A DNA stretch of 64,000 nucleotides from Siphonodentalium dalli (GCA_032622095.1 CP136063.1:116892723-116956722), one strand, 5' to 3'. Shown: positions 36,131 through 46,991, counted from the first letter of the stretch. Notes: generated from the letters alone by a model not told the origin. Made by a program: numbers and translations.

Positions 36131-37281
36131 ATAACGAGAGGCCGATCACGATCGGCAGATGTTAACCCATCCCTTGGCGATAAAAATTTAATATGATCGG
36201 ATTAATGAGAGTTTTGGTGTTGAATTATAGAGTATACTGTTATGTACTATTATAGACAAATGTACATAACACAAATTATTGGAATTTATGGGTCACTGGC
36301 ATTTATATAAGAGAATGCACTGGTACAGGATCTGTAATGCTAAACCGCCACAGCCAGCAAGCCCATGGGTTAAATGTGTAGGTGTGACCTGGACATGGAA
36401 TACTTGGGTTACCTGGACATGGAATACTTGGGTTAAGAGAGTCCAATTTAAGTTTACAATAATAATGTGTCCTGGTATACAGATAAGCAACCTCACCACC
36501 GACCCATTTAATAATATCAATTATATAGCAGAGCTGTCAAAATATCACAGGAATTGTTGAACATTGACCTCTCTATTAAACCAATAACAATTATAATGAT
36601 ATCAGACCATCTGAAGATATTGGACAGATTTAATCAAATTTCGTGTGGTGATTCGGGGTACCCTTGGCAGAGTTATAATGGTGTTAGTTTTTCAAATTTT
36701 TTGAACTAAAATTTTTGTTTTAATTATTTCAAAAAATTAAAGGGACACATTGGAAATCTTTTTATCAACTTTTATCATAATCATCAATATCTAAATGAAA
36801 ACAAATGACATTTTTTTTATTATTATTATAAAAGTTAAAAATAAATTTAAATTTTTTTTTTATTTTTTTTCAATTTATTTCTTCGAAAAAGGGTCATAAC
36901 TCCTTTAAAATTAATCGGATCAAACCCATATTCGAACTTGATCTGTATTTTGGGCTGTGAAACTCACATACCAGATTTGGTTTCAATCAGATAAAAAATG
37001 TTTGAGTTATGACAGAATGCGTGAATTCTAAGTTGAAAAAGGGCCATAACTCTGTAACAAAATCTCGGATCAAACACAAATTCGAACTCGATCTGTATTT
37101 TAGGCTGAGAAACCCATATACAAAATTTGGTTTCGATCGGATAAAAAATGTTGGAGTTATCGCATTACTCGTAAAGTGTCTATGGACAGACAGACAGACA
37201 GACAAACGGACAGACGAACGAACGACGAGTGGTCAATCCGGGCAACGACACTATGTTTACCATACTATGGTACGGGTAAAC
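36131..37281 (+). repeat. First copy of a ~1.15-kb direct duplication
   Basis: ATAACGAGAGGCCGATCACG at 36131 recurs at 37282 as ATAACGAGAGACCGATCACG, an offset of 1151 bp. The following ~430 bp match closely (GGCAGATGTTAACCCATCCC, AGAGTATACTGTTATGTACT, AAGAGAATGCACTGGTACAG). Each copy is followed by a pearl-like array ending in the same hairpin, so the duplicated unit is the unique segment plus its array. Confidence 0.65.
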
Positions 37282-37290
37282 ATAACGAGA
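36880..37290 (+). repeat. Pearl-like array and hairpin tail
   Basis: Two monomers with AAAAAGGGYCATAACTC are followed by CAGACAGACAGACAGAC and AACGACGAGTGGTCAATCCG. A stem then pairs TATGTTTACC with GGGTAAACATA around ATACTATGGTAC. Confidence 0.65.
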
Positions 37291-38302
37291 GACCGATCAC
37301 GATCGGCAGATGTTAACCCATCCCTTGGCGATAGTAAATTACTATGATTGGAATCATAAATGAGAGTTTTGGTGTTGAATTATAGAGTATACTTTTATGT
37401 ACTATTATAGACAAATGTACATAACACAAATTATTTGAATTTATGGGTCACTAGCATTTATATAAGAGAATGCACTGGTACAGCTAAACCACCACAGCCT
37501 TGGGTTAAATGTGAAAGGTGGCCAGGACATGGGATACTTGGGTTAAGAGAGTTTACAATAACCAGAGTAAGAGTGCAAATTAATTAGATAGAGCTACTGC
37601 CTGTAAGCCTGTGTGTGTCCTGTCCCTAAAAACATAGCCGATTTCTCCTCACACTAATGTCTAAAAATAACTCTAATTATCAATAACTCAGATATTGCTT
37701 GTCTCTTACAGAGCTAAAGTTTTACTGCTGGTGCTGGTAATCAATTATTTGTTGACTGCTATGGTTATCTGTTCAATTCTTAGTTGAAAAAGGGCCATAA
37801 CTCTGGTATAAAATGTTGGATCTAACCCATATTCAATCTCGATTTGTATTTTGAGTTGAGAAACTCGCATACCAAATTTGGTTCTTATCAGTTGAAAAAT
37901 GGTTGATTTATCAAAATATGCAGAAATTCTATGTCAAAGGGCCATAACTCCATTGAAAAATATCAGATCAAACCCATATTCGAACTCGATCAAGAAACTT
38001 GCATACCAAATTTGATTCTGTTCAGATAATTTTTTTTTGAGTTATGGTAGCATGCATGAATTCTAAGTCGAATAAGGGACATAACTCCGTGAAAAAAACT
38101 CGGATCGAACCCATATTCGAACTCGATCTGTATTTGGTGCTGACAAATTCATATACAAAATTTGGTTCCGATCAGATATAAAATGTTCAAGTTATCGCAC
38201 CATGCGTAAAGTGTCTACAGACAGACAGACGGACTAACGACGAGTGGTCAATCCGGACAACGACACTATGTTTACCATACTATGGTATGGGTAAACATAA
38301 AA
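37282..38302 (+). repeat. Second copy of the duplication with its pearl-like tail
   Basis: A shortened unique segment (37282-37560) is followed by a spacer and pearl-like monomers (37780-38210), then CAGACAGACAGACGGACTAA and the same TATGTTTACC hairpin as the first copy (38262-38300). Confidence 0.6.
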
Positions 38303-39229
38303 AGGAAACCTACTGTTTTTGACTGGATATTATATAATTCGTGGGTAGGTCTACATGCAAATATCGATTTTACAATCGGTATTAATTTACTTGTACCCAT
38401 GTACATGATCATTCTCGTTTTCAGTCAAAAACCATAGTTCAAACTACTGCATTTTAATCTTAAGCGAGAATTGAGTACTTGTGATATGCGACAAATACTG
38501 TGGTAATAGAAAATAAAATGTGTTGTTGTTGTTGTAATTTGGGGTCTGGAAGCCCGAACACGTCTTTAATCACTTAAGTAATGTCCCCGGGCTCAATTTT
38601 CAGCAAACGAGTAATGTTGGGTCCCATTATGATCAATTGGGAAATTTGGTAACTATGAATATGAATATGAATTCGACCACAAACGTGTTTGGGGGAGGGG
38701 TAGCTAAAATCCATTATTTTGCAAACCGTTCTAAATTTCTGTTAACTTATTTCTAAATATGCATGTCAAATAACTGCTACACCATACGGATTAAATATTT
38801 TGGCATTATGGCAATACCATTTGAATGATAATGTTTGAAAAATAATATTTTTGTGAAAAAGAGCGATTTTCAGCAAAAAATAAATGTTTCGGCTCCAAAT
38901 GGCAGGAAAATCTAAATTAACCCACATTTTTTTCATATCAAGTAGAGGTATGGTATGATATAGTAATTTTAACCCCAACAATATTTGCAAATAGGTTAGG
39001 ACATAGCCACATGGCTCGCTTTACCAAAATTGTTAATTTCTGGGAAAAGTCACTGGTGGGTGTCGTTCGTAGCCACCACCAATTCCGTTATTTTCACTAT
39101 CATTTTCGTCAACAGTATACATTTGTCCTTCAAAAAAAGTTCGTTTCAATTTTTTCTACCGTGGGTAGGGGTATCTTGAAAAGTAAAGCTCTTTTTCAAG
39201 TTGGCCGCTGCACTATCATGTGAGAAATT
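38303..39229. other. Unassigned sequence beside the DIRS element
   Basis: No gene was recognised. About 39145-39215 (TCTACCGTGGGTAGGGGTAT, then TTGGCCGCT) resembles, inverted, the outer part of the left arm at 25170-25240, so a relative of the 25-30 kb element may end here. Confidence 0.4.
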
Positions 39230-39298
39230 CAGATTTGGACACAAATCCAAATTTTGTGAATAAATAATAATTACCTCATACGTTCCCTTTGATCTTAA

Positions 39299-39881
39299 AG
39301 GGGTACTGTACGCCATTTTCATTAAATTTCCGGTGACAACAACGATCTAATATCGATAATATATAGAAACATAAGTAATTTGAGTCGAAGATGTATTCTG
39401 TCAACGCTCAGGTTAATAGGCTATCTTAAAATTTAATAATTTAAAAGTTAATAATTTGATATAAATTGAATTTATGACTGGAGCCATAAAATGGCGTCAA
39501 TTAAATTACGAATTACCGTAATCAAAAATAGTAATTGAGGGATACTGGATTTTTAAACCAATCGCACAAACGATTGCTTAAAATATTATGATGATACAGG
39601 GAGAACACTCAAGCCACCCACTGACTAGCGACGATACAATAACTTAAATGATTATATGGGACTAGTATGCATATAATATAACTTTTATTTGATTCATTTG
39701 GTTGAAAACTTTACAAAAATTACTCGACAACGACAATTTGTATTTTTGCATTCCGGTAAATTTGTCATCCGTTACATGACTTCGTACTCAACAGACTTTC
39801 AAATAATGGAAAAATTGTTACCTTATTCTCCGACTCGGAGACTATAGAAACCGACAACAACATTTGGCGTACAGTACCCCT
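39299..39881. mobile_element. piggyBac-type MITE with TTAA target duplication
   Basis: Perfect 17-bp terminal inverted repeats, AGGGGTACTGTACGCCA and its complement, flanked by TTAA on both sides (39295-39298 and 39882-39885). Precise TTAA duplication is the hallmark of piggyBac-family transposition. The element interrupts one inverted end of the DIRS element; the opposite end (44161-44164) preserves the uninterrupted site GAATTAAGATC. No coding capacity in 583 bp. Confidence 0.9.
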
Positions 39882-40056
39882 TTAATTCTGAGGCTTGCCG
39901 GATTATCGCCGCAGTTTCGTTTCGTATTAATTTTATTAATATTCCGTGTTTTTAAAACCTGAAATAGAAACTGCTGCGCCATTCACCATTCATTCAAGGC
40001 GTACTATAAGCCTTAAATTAAAAGCAAACTTCCTAGGGGAGGCTGGGTTGGGTCGT

Positions 40057-40163
40057 GAACATATCAGGTAATTATTATTTATTCACAAAATTTGGATTTG
40101 TGTCCAAATCTGTGAATTTTATTTCATAAATAAGTAATTACCTGATATGTTCCCATTGATCTT
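40057..40163. repeat. Internal complementary region of the DIRS element
   Basis: 40057-40112 is the complement of the outer tip 39230-39287 (54 of 56 bases by eye), and about 40112-40163 is the complement of the other tip 44163-44213. In DIRS1-type elements this region aligns both ends so a single-stranded circle can be completed before recombinase-mediated insertion. Its presence fixes the outer borders to within a few bases. Confidence 0.85.
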
Positions 40164-40292
40164 CTCCAGACTTCAGAGCTTTCATCTGATGTGGTGAGAA
40201 GTTTGCTGGTTCGATGATTGAGAATCCATCATCCAGACGTTCAGTTCAATTAACTTATATACATTCTCTTGTCTTAATACAAGTCAACATAT

Positions 40293-40690
40293 TTACATTT
40301 TTTTTTTAGTCGGAGGTCTCTTATTGAAGATACCTTTCAGCATTTTAATGACCTGGGGATGCTGACCAACAGGGATACCCTCAACTGGTTGAACTGATGT
40401 CGACAACATGGAACGATAACCTGCTATCGTTCTATATTGGAGGCCAGATTCAAATAATTCTCCCAAAAAATTGATACAATCTTTTAAAGAAGTTTTATGG
40501 GGATCACTTTTCCATTGATTACACCAGCTGAAGAATTTTCTAAATTTGCAGTTGTAATCTTTTCTAGTGCCTTCCCGCCAAGATGCTTTGAGTAAGTTTT
40601 TAGACTGTTCTGAAAGGCCCTCTGTGCAGTATTGTCTGTCGACAGTAGCCAAGCAGTCGGAATCCTCCGAGGATAATCTATTGACATTTC
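40293..40690 (-). pseudogene. DIRS tyrosine recombinase, N-terminal part only
   Basis: Residues about 224-330 of the frame that begins at 41288 give SEQSKNLLKASWREGTRKDY..., then FFSWCNQW, DCINFLGELF and TIAGYRSMLS, the helical core-binding (SAM-like) domain of DIRS recombinases. The frame stops after NKRPPTKKK in an A-run, just where the catalytic domain (R, HxxR, Y) should begin; no such motifs follow. Upstream of about 40690 the same frame is only a shadow of the RNase H frame it overlaps. Overlap of RH and recombinase frames is normal in DIRS elements. Confidence 0.75.
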
Positions 40691-41365
40691 TAGAAGTGTC
40701 GGATACCAGCATTGTGTGGGCCAAAGAGGTGCTATAAGAATTATTTTGCACTGATACTGTTGTATGTGGTTCAAAATTTTTGTCAGTAGAGGGATAGGAG
40801 AGAATGCAAACATGTTCTCCCAACTCACGGTTAGCGCATCTAGAGCAAAGGCTTGAGGACGAGGTTTCCAAGTGCAATACAGTGTCGTTTTCTTGTTTTG
40901 GTATGTTGCGAAAAGATCCATCAGTGGTTTCCCCCATAAGTTGAAAATTTGGTCTGTTATAATTACCGAAATCTCCCATTCTCCGTCGGATATTTTGTTC
41001 CGACTCAGAGCATCTGCTAGTAAGTTTTTCTTGCCTGCTAGATGTACTGATGAGATTGTGATGTTGTTCGAGATTGCCATTTCCCAGATTCTCTGTGTCA
41101 TTTGGCAGAAGTCTAGGGAATGGGTCCCCCCCTGTTTGTTCAGATAACAGGCTGTTGTTATATTGTCTGTGCGAATGAGTACTGATTGATTGCGAATGTG
41201 TGGTATGAAGTGAGATATGCTTAGCTGAACAGCTTTCATCTCTAGCCAATTTATGTGGTGGGACATACATGTATCTTCTTTTGACCATTTGCCATGAATC
41301 CAGTGTTTGGAAATGTCCCCCCCCCCCCCAACCCGCTGTGCAGGCATCCGTTGTGATCGTAGCTG
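40484..41365 (-). pseudogene. DIRS RNase H domain and C-terminal region, frameshifted
   Basis: Minus strand. ITTDACTAGWG, with the first catalytic Asp, lies before a run of 13 G (41317-41329), after which the frame changes. The downstream frame has HINWLEMKA (catalytic Glu), RTDNITTACYLNKQGG (Asp) and HLAGKKNLLADALSR (Asp). Then comes the DIRS-typical tail with DLFATYQNKK, W-KPRPQAFALDAL and IAPLWPTQCWYP. The slip in the homopolymer could be real or a sequencing error. The polymerase domain that should precede it is absent. Confidence 0.8.
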
Positions 41366-43206
41366 ATACCTTTACGCCTATGGGTCAGATCCAGCATGTC
41401 TACTAGTACATATCATTGATGAAATTCACTAAATGTGTAGAAGATATCGGTGCGTCTATATATTTACTAGAATCACCATGTTCATGTGGCATTTCTATCC
41501 TATGACAACCTTGAAATACCAGTTCATCAAGCTAAATGGTTGATACCTTTACGCCTACGGGTCAGATCCATTGTGTCTACATATCATTGATGAAATTCAC
41601 TAAATGTGTAGAAGATATCGGAATTGTCACATGGAGTGTGAAGGGTATACAATGTACGTGCGAATTTTCATTTTTCCTCTTGATATTGAAGAAAATAATT
41701 TTACTTTGAAACTCCTCAGCTCCGATAACCAACTTGCCCACCAATTAAGTAAACCCCAGATTATTCGCTTTTCCCTCCTGTCCTTTTCACTTTCGCCATC
41801 ACTGGAAAACCCATTATAGCCTGATGCTTCCGGACTAGACCACCGATGCCCATATATTTGATGTTCCGAATAGTCGTTTTAAGTAGAAATATTGACACTG
41901 TGTTTTAAAATAATCCAGATTCGTAGCAAATTAATTTCTTTTTAATTAATTTCCAGATAGTCCCTCGTAACAAGTGTTGGATCCTGCAGTAGATACTGCT
42001 TAGTTGGAACATTATGGGCTGAACTGATTGTGGTAGTAGATTATTGGCAACATGTTTAATAGGTCTGTCATCGTTAGCTCACAACCGAAGTGTTGTTTCG
42101 GCTTTCCTCTGAGCAGAACTTAAATTTCGACAATTTTTGGTGGCCATTTTGGTAGCCATCTTAGCATTTTGAATCGTGATTGGCTACTCATACCCACAAA
42201 AAACATTGATTTCAATCAATGATGTGCATTGGTGCCGAATTGGAGTTTTGTCGAGTGGGTTTTCGTGAATAACTACATATTTGCCATTTTCATTATTATT
42301 GGCGACCATGATGGACGCCATCTTGAATTCTGTATTTTCCCCAAAGCGTATTTTAGCAGATTTTGGATATGTTATACACGAGATTCTCCCGCGTCGAATG
42401 ACAACAAAACCGCTTCTTTGCCAATTCCTTCTGGGTCTAACCCTCTGACGACCATTCTAAATATCTGCCATTTTCCATATTTTGACCGCCATTTTAAGAC
42501 AAAGCGCCAATTTGGGTTTCATTGAATTGGAGTATTTATAGATAATGGTATGCCCAACTTACATTGTACAGTTCTGTCCATTTCTTGTTGATATATGACT
42601 GGAATCCCAATGGCGATTTTTGTGGAATTTTATACCGCGTTCTGTAAAATAAAATTTTTGATGGTGTAGATGAGTCTGGGACACCATTTATGGTATCTTT
42701 CATTACTCCAAAGCTGAATTAACATGAATATGACTAATCAATGTCGCCAGTCTGAACCATTATCAAACAACAGGAATTGATCTTTAAGATATTAGGCAAA
42801 AACTTCAAATTTTCGAGTTTAGGCCGCCATTTTTGGCAGCCATCTGGGGCGAGGGGTTCCATTTTTTCTATAGATATGTGGCATAATACTTTACCTTCGC
42901 AAAAATGTTTACATTTGTATAAATATGGCAACATTTGTTCTCATTATGTCGAATTAATCTCACTCAGAATCTCTTTTGACTAAAGGCGGCCATGTTGGAC
43001 GCCATCTTGGATCCTGGATTTTGCCCAAAGCGGATTTTAGCGGATTTTGGATATGTTGTAGCAGAGATTCTCCCGCGTTGAATGACACCGAGATCGCTTC
43101 TTTACCAATTTCTTCTGGGTCAACCCCTTTTTTTGCGTGCCACGACCACACTATATGAGGCTTGTTGTTGGTACATCAGTATGCTTATACCCATGTGTGC
43201 AGAAAC

Positions 43207-43959
43207 TTATCCATTGAAGGCAATTTTTTCCAAAGCTCGATAAGGCTGATAACTCAGTTCACACTTCTTCGAGACACTTGTGCTAGATCTGTTAGTAGCA
43301 GATTTCTTTGCACATCTCATGACAAAATCGTCAATTCTCGGAATTTGTAGATAAGTTTCAGTGTCTGCCGACACAGGAAAATCTTCTGGTATGCGTTCAT
43401 TGAATTCAGTGAGTTTATCACATCTCCAAGAATTATTCAGTATGCATTTTTGTGATTTGTCAATTTCTATTCCAGCTACACTGGTTTCACTTTCACATAC
43501 TTCAGTCTGCATCGTCTCAAAGAGCGCTTTTAAGTCATTTTCATTCTGGGTATCTGTAGGCCCTTTATTTATTGAAACATCTGTTTCTTCATTATCAATA
43601 TCATGGTTTGAATAATGATTATCATCATCTTCAGTATTGATGCTGAGAACATCTTCTTCATTGATTTCATCATCTGTGTCATCAGTAGCACTTCGTGCTG
43701 TTATTTTGTTCGTGGCACTGCGTGCAGTTCTGTTTATCGTGGCACTACGTGCCTCTGTTTGGTTTCTTTGCAACTGTAGATGCAAAATTTGATTTATCTT
43801 TCCTCCAAGATTGTTTTGAACTTTCCCGATCTCAGATTGCATTTCATCTCTCAGTCGATCGAATCTCGTCTTTTTCTTAGTTTTACGAGAAATGCGTCTC
43901 GCACCGCTACTAGAAGACATGTTGTTTCGATCGCTTCCCGATGAACTTGTGTTAGACAT
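43207..43959 (-). CDS. DIRS ORF1, gag-like protein
   Basis: A 250-codon ATG frame directly downstream of the element's 5' inverted end. It starts with a Ser-rich tract and a basic patch (RRISRKTKKKTRFDRLRDEM), then a likely coiled coil, then repeats of ARSAT (about residues 71-90), then an acidic stretch. The C-terminal part (NNSWRCDKLTEFNERIP, ETYLQIPRIDDFV) resembles the conserved region of DIRS ORF1 proteins. No zinc knuckle was seen. ORF1 is thought to act as a nucleocapsid. The end may be truncated, since DIRS sequence stops soon after. Confidence 0.6.
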   Translation of the reverse strand: MSNTSSSGSDRNNMSSSSGARRISRKTKKKTRFDRLRDEMQSEIGKVQNNLGGKINQILHLQLQRNQTEARSATINRTARSATNKITARSATDDTDDEINEEDVLSINTEDDDNHYSNHDIDNEETDVSINKGPTDTQNENDLKALFETMQTEVCESETSVAGIEIDKSQKCILNNSWRCDKLTEFNERIPEDFPVSADTETYLQIPRIDDFVMRCAKKSATNRSSTSVSKKCELSYQPYRALEKIAFNG

Positions 43960-44069
43960 GTTATAACTTATATTTAAATATCTATTCTATGCATACATGT
44001 AAGCACATCAAAATGCGACTGGCTTATAGTAACGCCAAAGAATAGAATGCTGAATTCTGGGAGACTGCA

Positions 44070-44213
44070 CAGCAGTTTCTATTTCCGGTTTTAAAAACAC
44101 GGAATATTAATAAAATTAATACGAAACGAAACTGCGGCGATAATCCGGCAAGCCTCAGAATTAAGATCAAAGGGAACATATCAGGTAATTACTTATTTAT
44201 GAAATAAAATCAG
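44070..44213. repeat. Inverted terminal repeat of the DIRS element (5' side, empty TTAA site)
   Basis: Inverted match to 39230-39976 minus the MITE: CAGCAGTTTCTATTTCCGG on one side and its complement near 39976, through GCGGCGATAATCCGGCAAGC. The TTAA at 44161-44164 is uninterrupted. Confidence 0.85.
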
Positions 44214-45488
44214 AGATTCACAATGCAAACAGTCTCCACCTCAGACTTAAAACCTACGAAAAAAAACTTTCAAAAGCCGTTCCTTTTGTCCAAATTTTTA
44301 GAGAATATCAACTCCCAACATCAAACTGAAAATATTCAAAAGTCAAGACAGTTGGTTGTTGTCGAGAGACTATTTTACTGAAATTAACCATTATATTATT
44401 GACGCTGTGTGCGCAATGTCGATTTCACCATATTCATTTCATTCATAAAATATCATCATGTCGATTTCAAATTTTTTTTACGTACAACGTCATCATGTAG
44501 CTTTCACCCTCGACCCAATTCGCGATAACCTGAATGTATCTTCTGCTTTGTTCATAAGTATGTGTTCCTTGTCGATTCATAAATTAGGATATCTAAGGAT
44601 TATCAGATTCACGCATGTAATATTAGGATAATTTAAACATGATATAATAACTTTTGCATGAATCACGAATTTCGATTTTGATTCCAGTCTCCCGCCCTGC
44701 CAGAGTGATTGAGATTTCCCAATTGCACGCGCGATTTATATTTTAGGCAACTCCAATGCAAATATTTGACAGTCTTAATATGTCTCAATTATGTTCTCAA
44801 TCAAATGAAAACCGCCACTACGAATAACTTCACCGTGTATATCATTCCGATAGTAACTCCCCTCATTTTGGAATGCCGGCAACAAAAAGACACACATGTT
44901 TATTTCCGATTACGACATTAATGCTTTAAGCCCACAGATCTACTATACTCTAAAAGTCGCAAAAATTCAAAATACCAGTGTCATATTAGATAATAATTGG
45001 TAACGTCACAAAATCAGCTATAGCCTATAGGCGTTGGTTCATTATTAATATGGTGGTAATTGAAATTCCCCTTTCTGGTGACACCTTGGGTCATGAGATG
45101 AATACTATAATGTGCTGACAATTTCACATGCATAGCGAAACAAATTTGTTTATAAAACATAATACAGGCGACATATTCATAATCCTTTATACTCATCACA
45201 ATCTAGGAGACTTTTTATGAGTCAACTATATTTATTAGTGATTATTCATTTGCATCATGTTGTTTTAAAAAATACTACTAAATAATACGATTCTCAGGTT
45301 TACTACACCAAGCATGTGCTCCATGTGGAAACACAATTTATTTTGTCATCTTGGGAAAGCCGCATCATCCTAGTAAAGAAATATCTATGAGAGATCTGGA
45401 GACGGAAATTTGATAAGAGACTGGTCAAAGAGACTGGTTTGAATGGTACATGCACATGTAAGTGTGAAAACATATTACTAGCACTCAC
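44214..45488. other. Probable intron, nothing recognised
   Basis: Lies between the DIRS element and the Ig exon. No additional exon with good splice sites was seen. Confidence 0.4.
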
Positions 45489-45806
45489 CCAGTACACTGA
45501 CCGTAGTGGTTCCTGTCAAGACGAGGCCGCCCGACACTGTAACAGATGTTGTATAGACTCCGGAATCAGCCGGAACTGGACTCACTAGTTTTATTGTAAC
45601 ATCTCCTGCTTGTGTGTCACCAATAAACTCAACTTTCCCCACAAAACCAGGTTGAACAACAGGAGTAATAGAGTTGAAACTGTATGCTATTCTAGTGCCA
45701 CCTTTGTAAAAGTTGACAAGCATTGATGTCCCAGTGTATTTCCAGCCCACATTCAAATCAACACTGTTGCAGGCAGTTTCATTTCCAGCAGGTTCACTTA
45801 TCCAAT
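45489..45806 (-). CDS. Immunoglobulin V-like domain exon
   Basis: Minus strand. The acceptor is a T-run and CAG before ATTGG, and the donor GTGAGT follows TGTACTGG. The 318 bases hold 105 codons with phase 1 at both ends, the symmetrical exon type typical of extracellular Ig domains. The translation shows a B-strand-like ETACNSVDLNVGWKYTG, FYKGGTRIAYSF, then GKVEFIGDTQAGDVTIKLVS and the V-set signature PADSGVY. The usual second Cys (Y-x-C) is replaced by Thr (GVYTTSV), so the canonical disulfide is absent. Likely the distal domain of a secreted or membrane receptor; the stalk (30736) and transmembrane (18699) exons downstream match in strand and phase. A preceding signal-peptide exon was not located. 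Confidence 0.75.
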
Positions 45807-46955
45807 CTGAAAAAAATCATCTGACATCGGAACACTATGCGTATAAGTAACCAAATGGTTGTACTGAATGGAAAAGGAAGGTACAGCACAAAGACTATTT
45901 AACATTTTAGGCATTTGTGCGACAATTATGTCTCATCTACATGTACAAGTATAATTATGGTGTTTTCCACCCCCGAAATTGTATTAGATTACTAGGAGGG
46001 TGACCCCGGCATTGCCTAGGTTAAAGTGATGTTGAACCCTCCGCTGGGGGCATTTGGTGGCATAAATTATATACCATAATGGGCATCACCAAACATCATT
46101 CCTATTCATGGATTATAAGCAGTGGCTCGAGATCATCTTGTAGAAATAATTGCCATATGTTTATCGCTATTAATAGCTTCATGATTATTAATTACAACTT
46201 GTCATTGATTTTGTTGCCCCTGACGCCCAACAGTGTCAGTGTGTCACTGTATAATATTTAACCCACACCACTAATTTCCTAGTAACAAGTTACCCCAGTT
46301 AGAACCCTTTGGAGTCATCTAGATGGTCCCCATTTCTATAAAACACAGATCGACAGACAGTTGCAAATATTGATATAGATGTAGAGTAGTTTGAGAGATT
46401 CACAGGAATTTAAGCAAATTTATCACAAAGAACAAATAACAATTTATCACCAACTGTTTAATGGAGTTTCTTTCAGTGGTTAAGCACCTACATGTAGATT
46501 TTGCTGGAACTTACTATTTCAAATAAAGGTCGCTGACTAAAATGTCCAACAAAGATGGTAGGGAGGAGTTGATTACACCAATATCATACAAAGTCAATAT
46601 TCACTAAATACCGGTATGTTGCACATCTTCAATGTGTCAGTAAAAATGACCTGAATTTTTAGGTTCAAAAGGATACAAATTGTAGAGTCCAGTATGAGAT
46701 TCTCAGAAAGCCTCTAGTTTTTTATTACCGTACCCTATTGGGCTGCAACGATACCGTTTTCCACAATACGATACGTATCTCAATATGTTCCACCGCAGAA
46801 AGTTAGAAAGGCAAGATACAAATGGCAACATATAAATGGAGGGAGTGAGTGGAAGATTCAATAGAGAAATTGTGATCTCTGCAGCTCTTATATTTTATTA
46901 TATGACTGTATTTATTTTCACTAAATACCACTATCGTTTGGTGATGGTTTTCCAA
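45807..46955. other. Unassigned upstream sequence
   Basis: May contain intron of the Ig gene. No signal-peptide exon was recognised. Confidence 0.35.
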
Positions 46956-46991
46956 AATCGGATCATGATACTTAAGTATCATGATCCGATT
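46956..46991. repeat. Perfect 36-bp palindrome without spacer
   Basis: AATCGGATCATGATACTT is followed immediately by its exact complement. There is no loop, so it can form a full cruciform. The flanking bases do not extend the symmetry. Confidence 0.9.

Larger units (their letters stand above)
39230..44213 (-). mobile_element. DIRS-type retroelement, internally deleted
   Basis: The outer ends are inverted repeats: 44070-44213 matches, inverted, 39230-39298 plus 39882-39976, which are split by a later MITE. Inside, 40057-40163 joins the complements of both outer tips, the internal complementary region that defines DIRS elements. On the minus strand the order is ORF1 (43959-43207), RNase H (about 41365-40484) and the start of a tyrosine recombinase (about 40690-40293), the canonical DIRS order. 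The reverse transcriptase core and the catalytic half of the recombinase are missing. The 41.4-43.2 kb interior instead holds a direct repeat (41363-41450 against 41538-41622) and unrelated GCCATTTTGG-rich repeats. It cannot move on its own. Confidence 0.85.

Noticed and set aside
40872-41147. A 91-codon plus frame
   Set aside because: Antisense shadow of the DIRS RNase H region.
40690-41288. First two thirds of the 331-codon frame as recombinase sequence
   Set aside because: It overlaps the RNase H frame and shows no recombinase motif until the core-binding domain begins near 40690.
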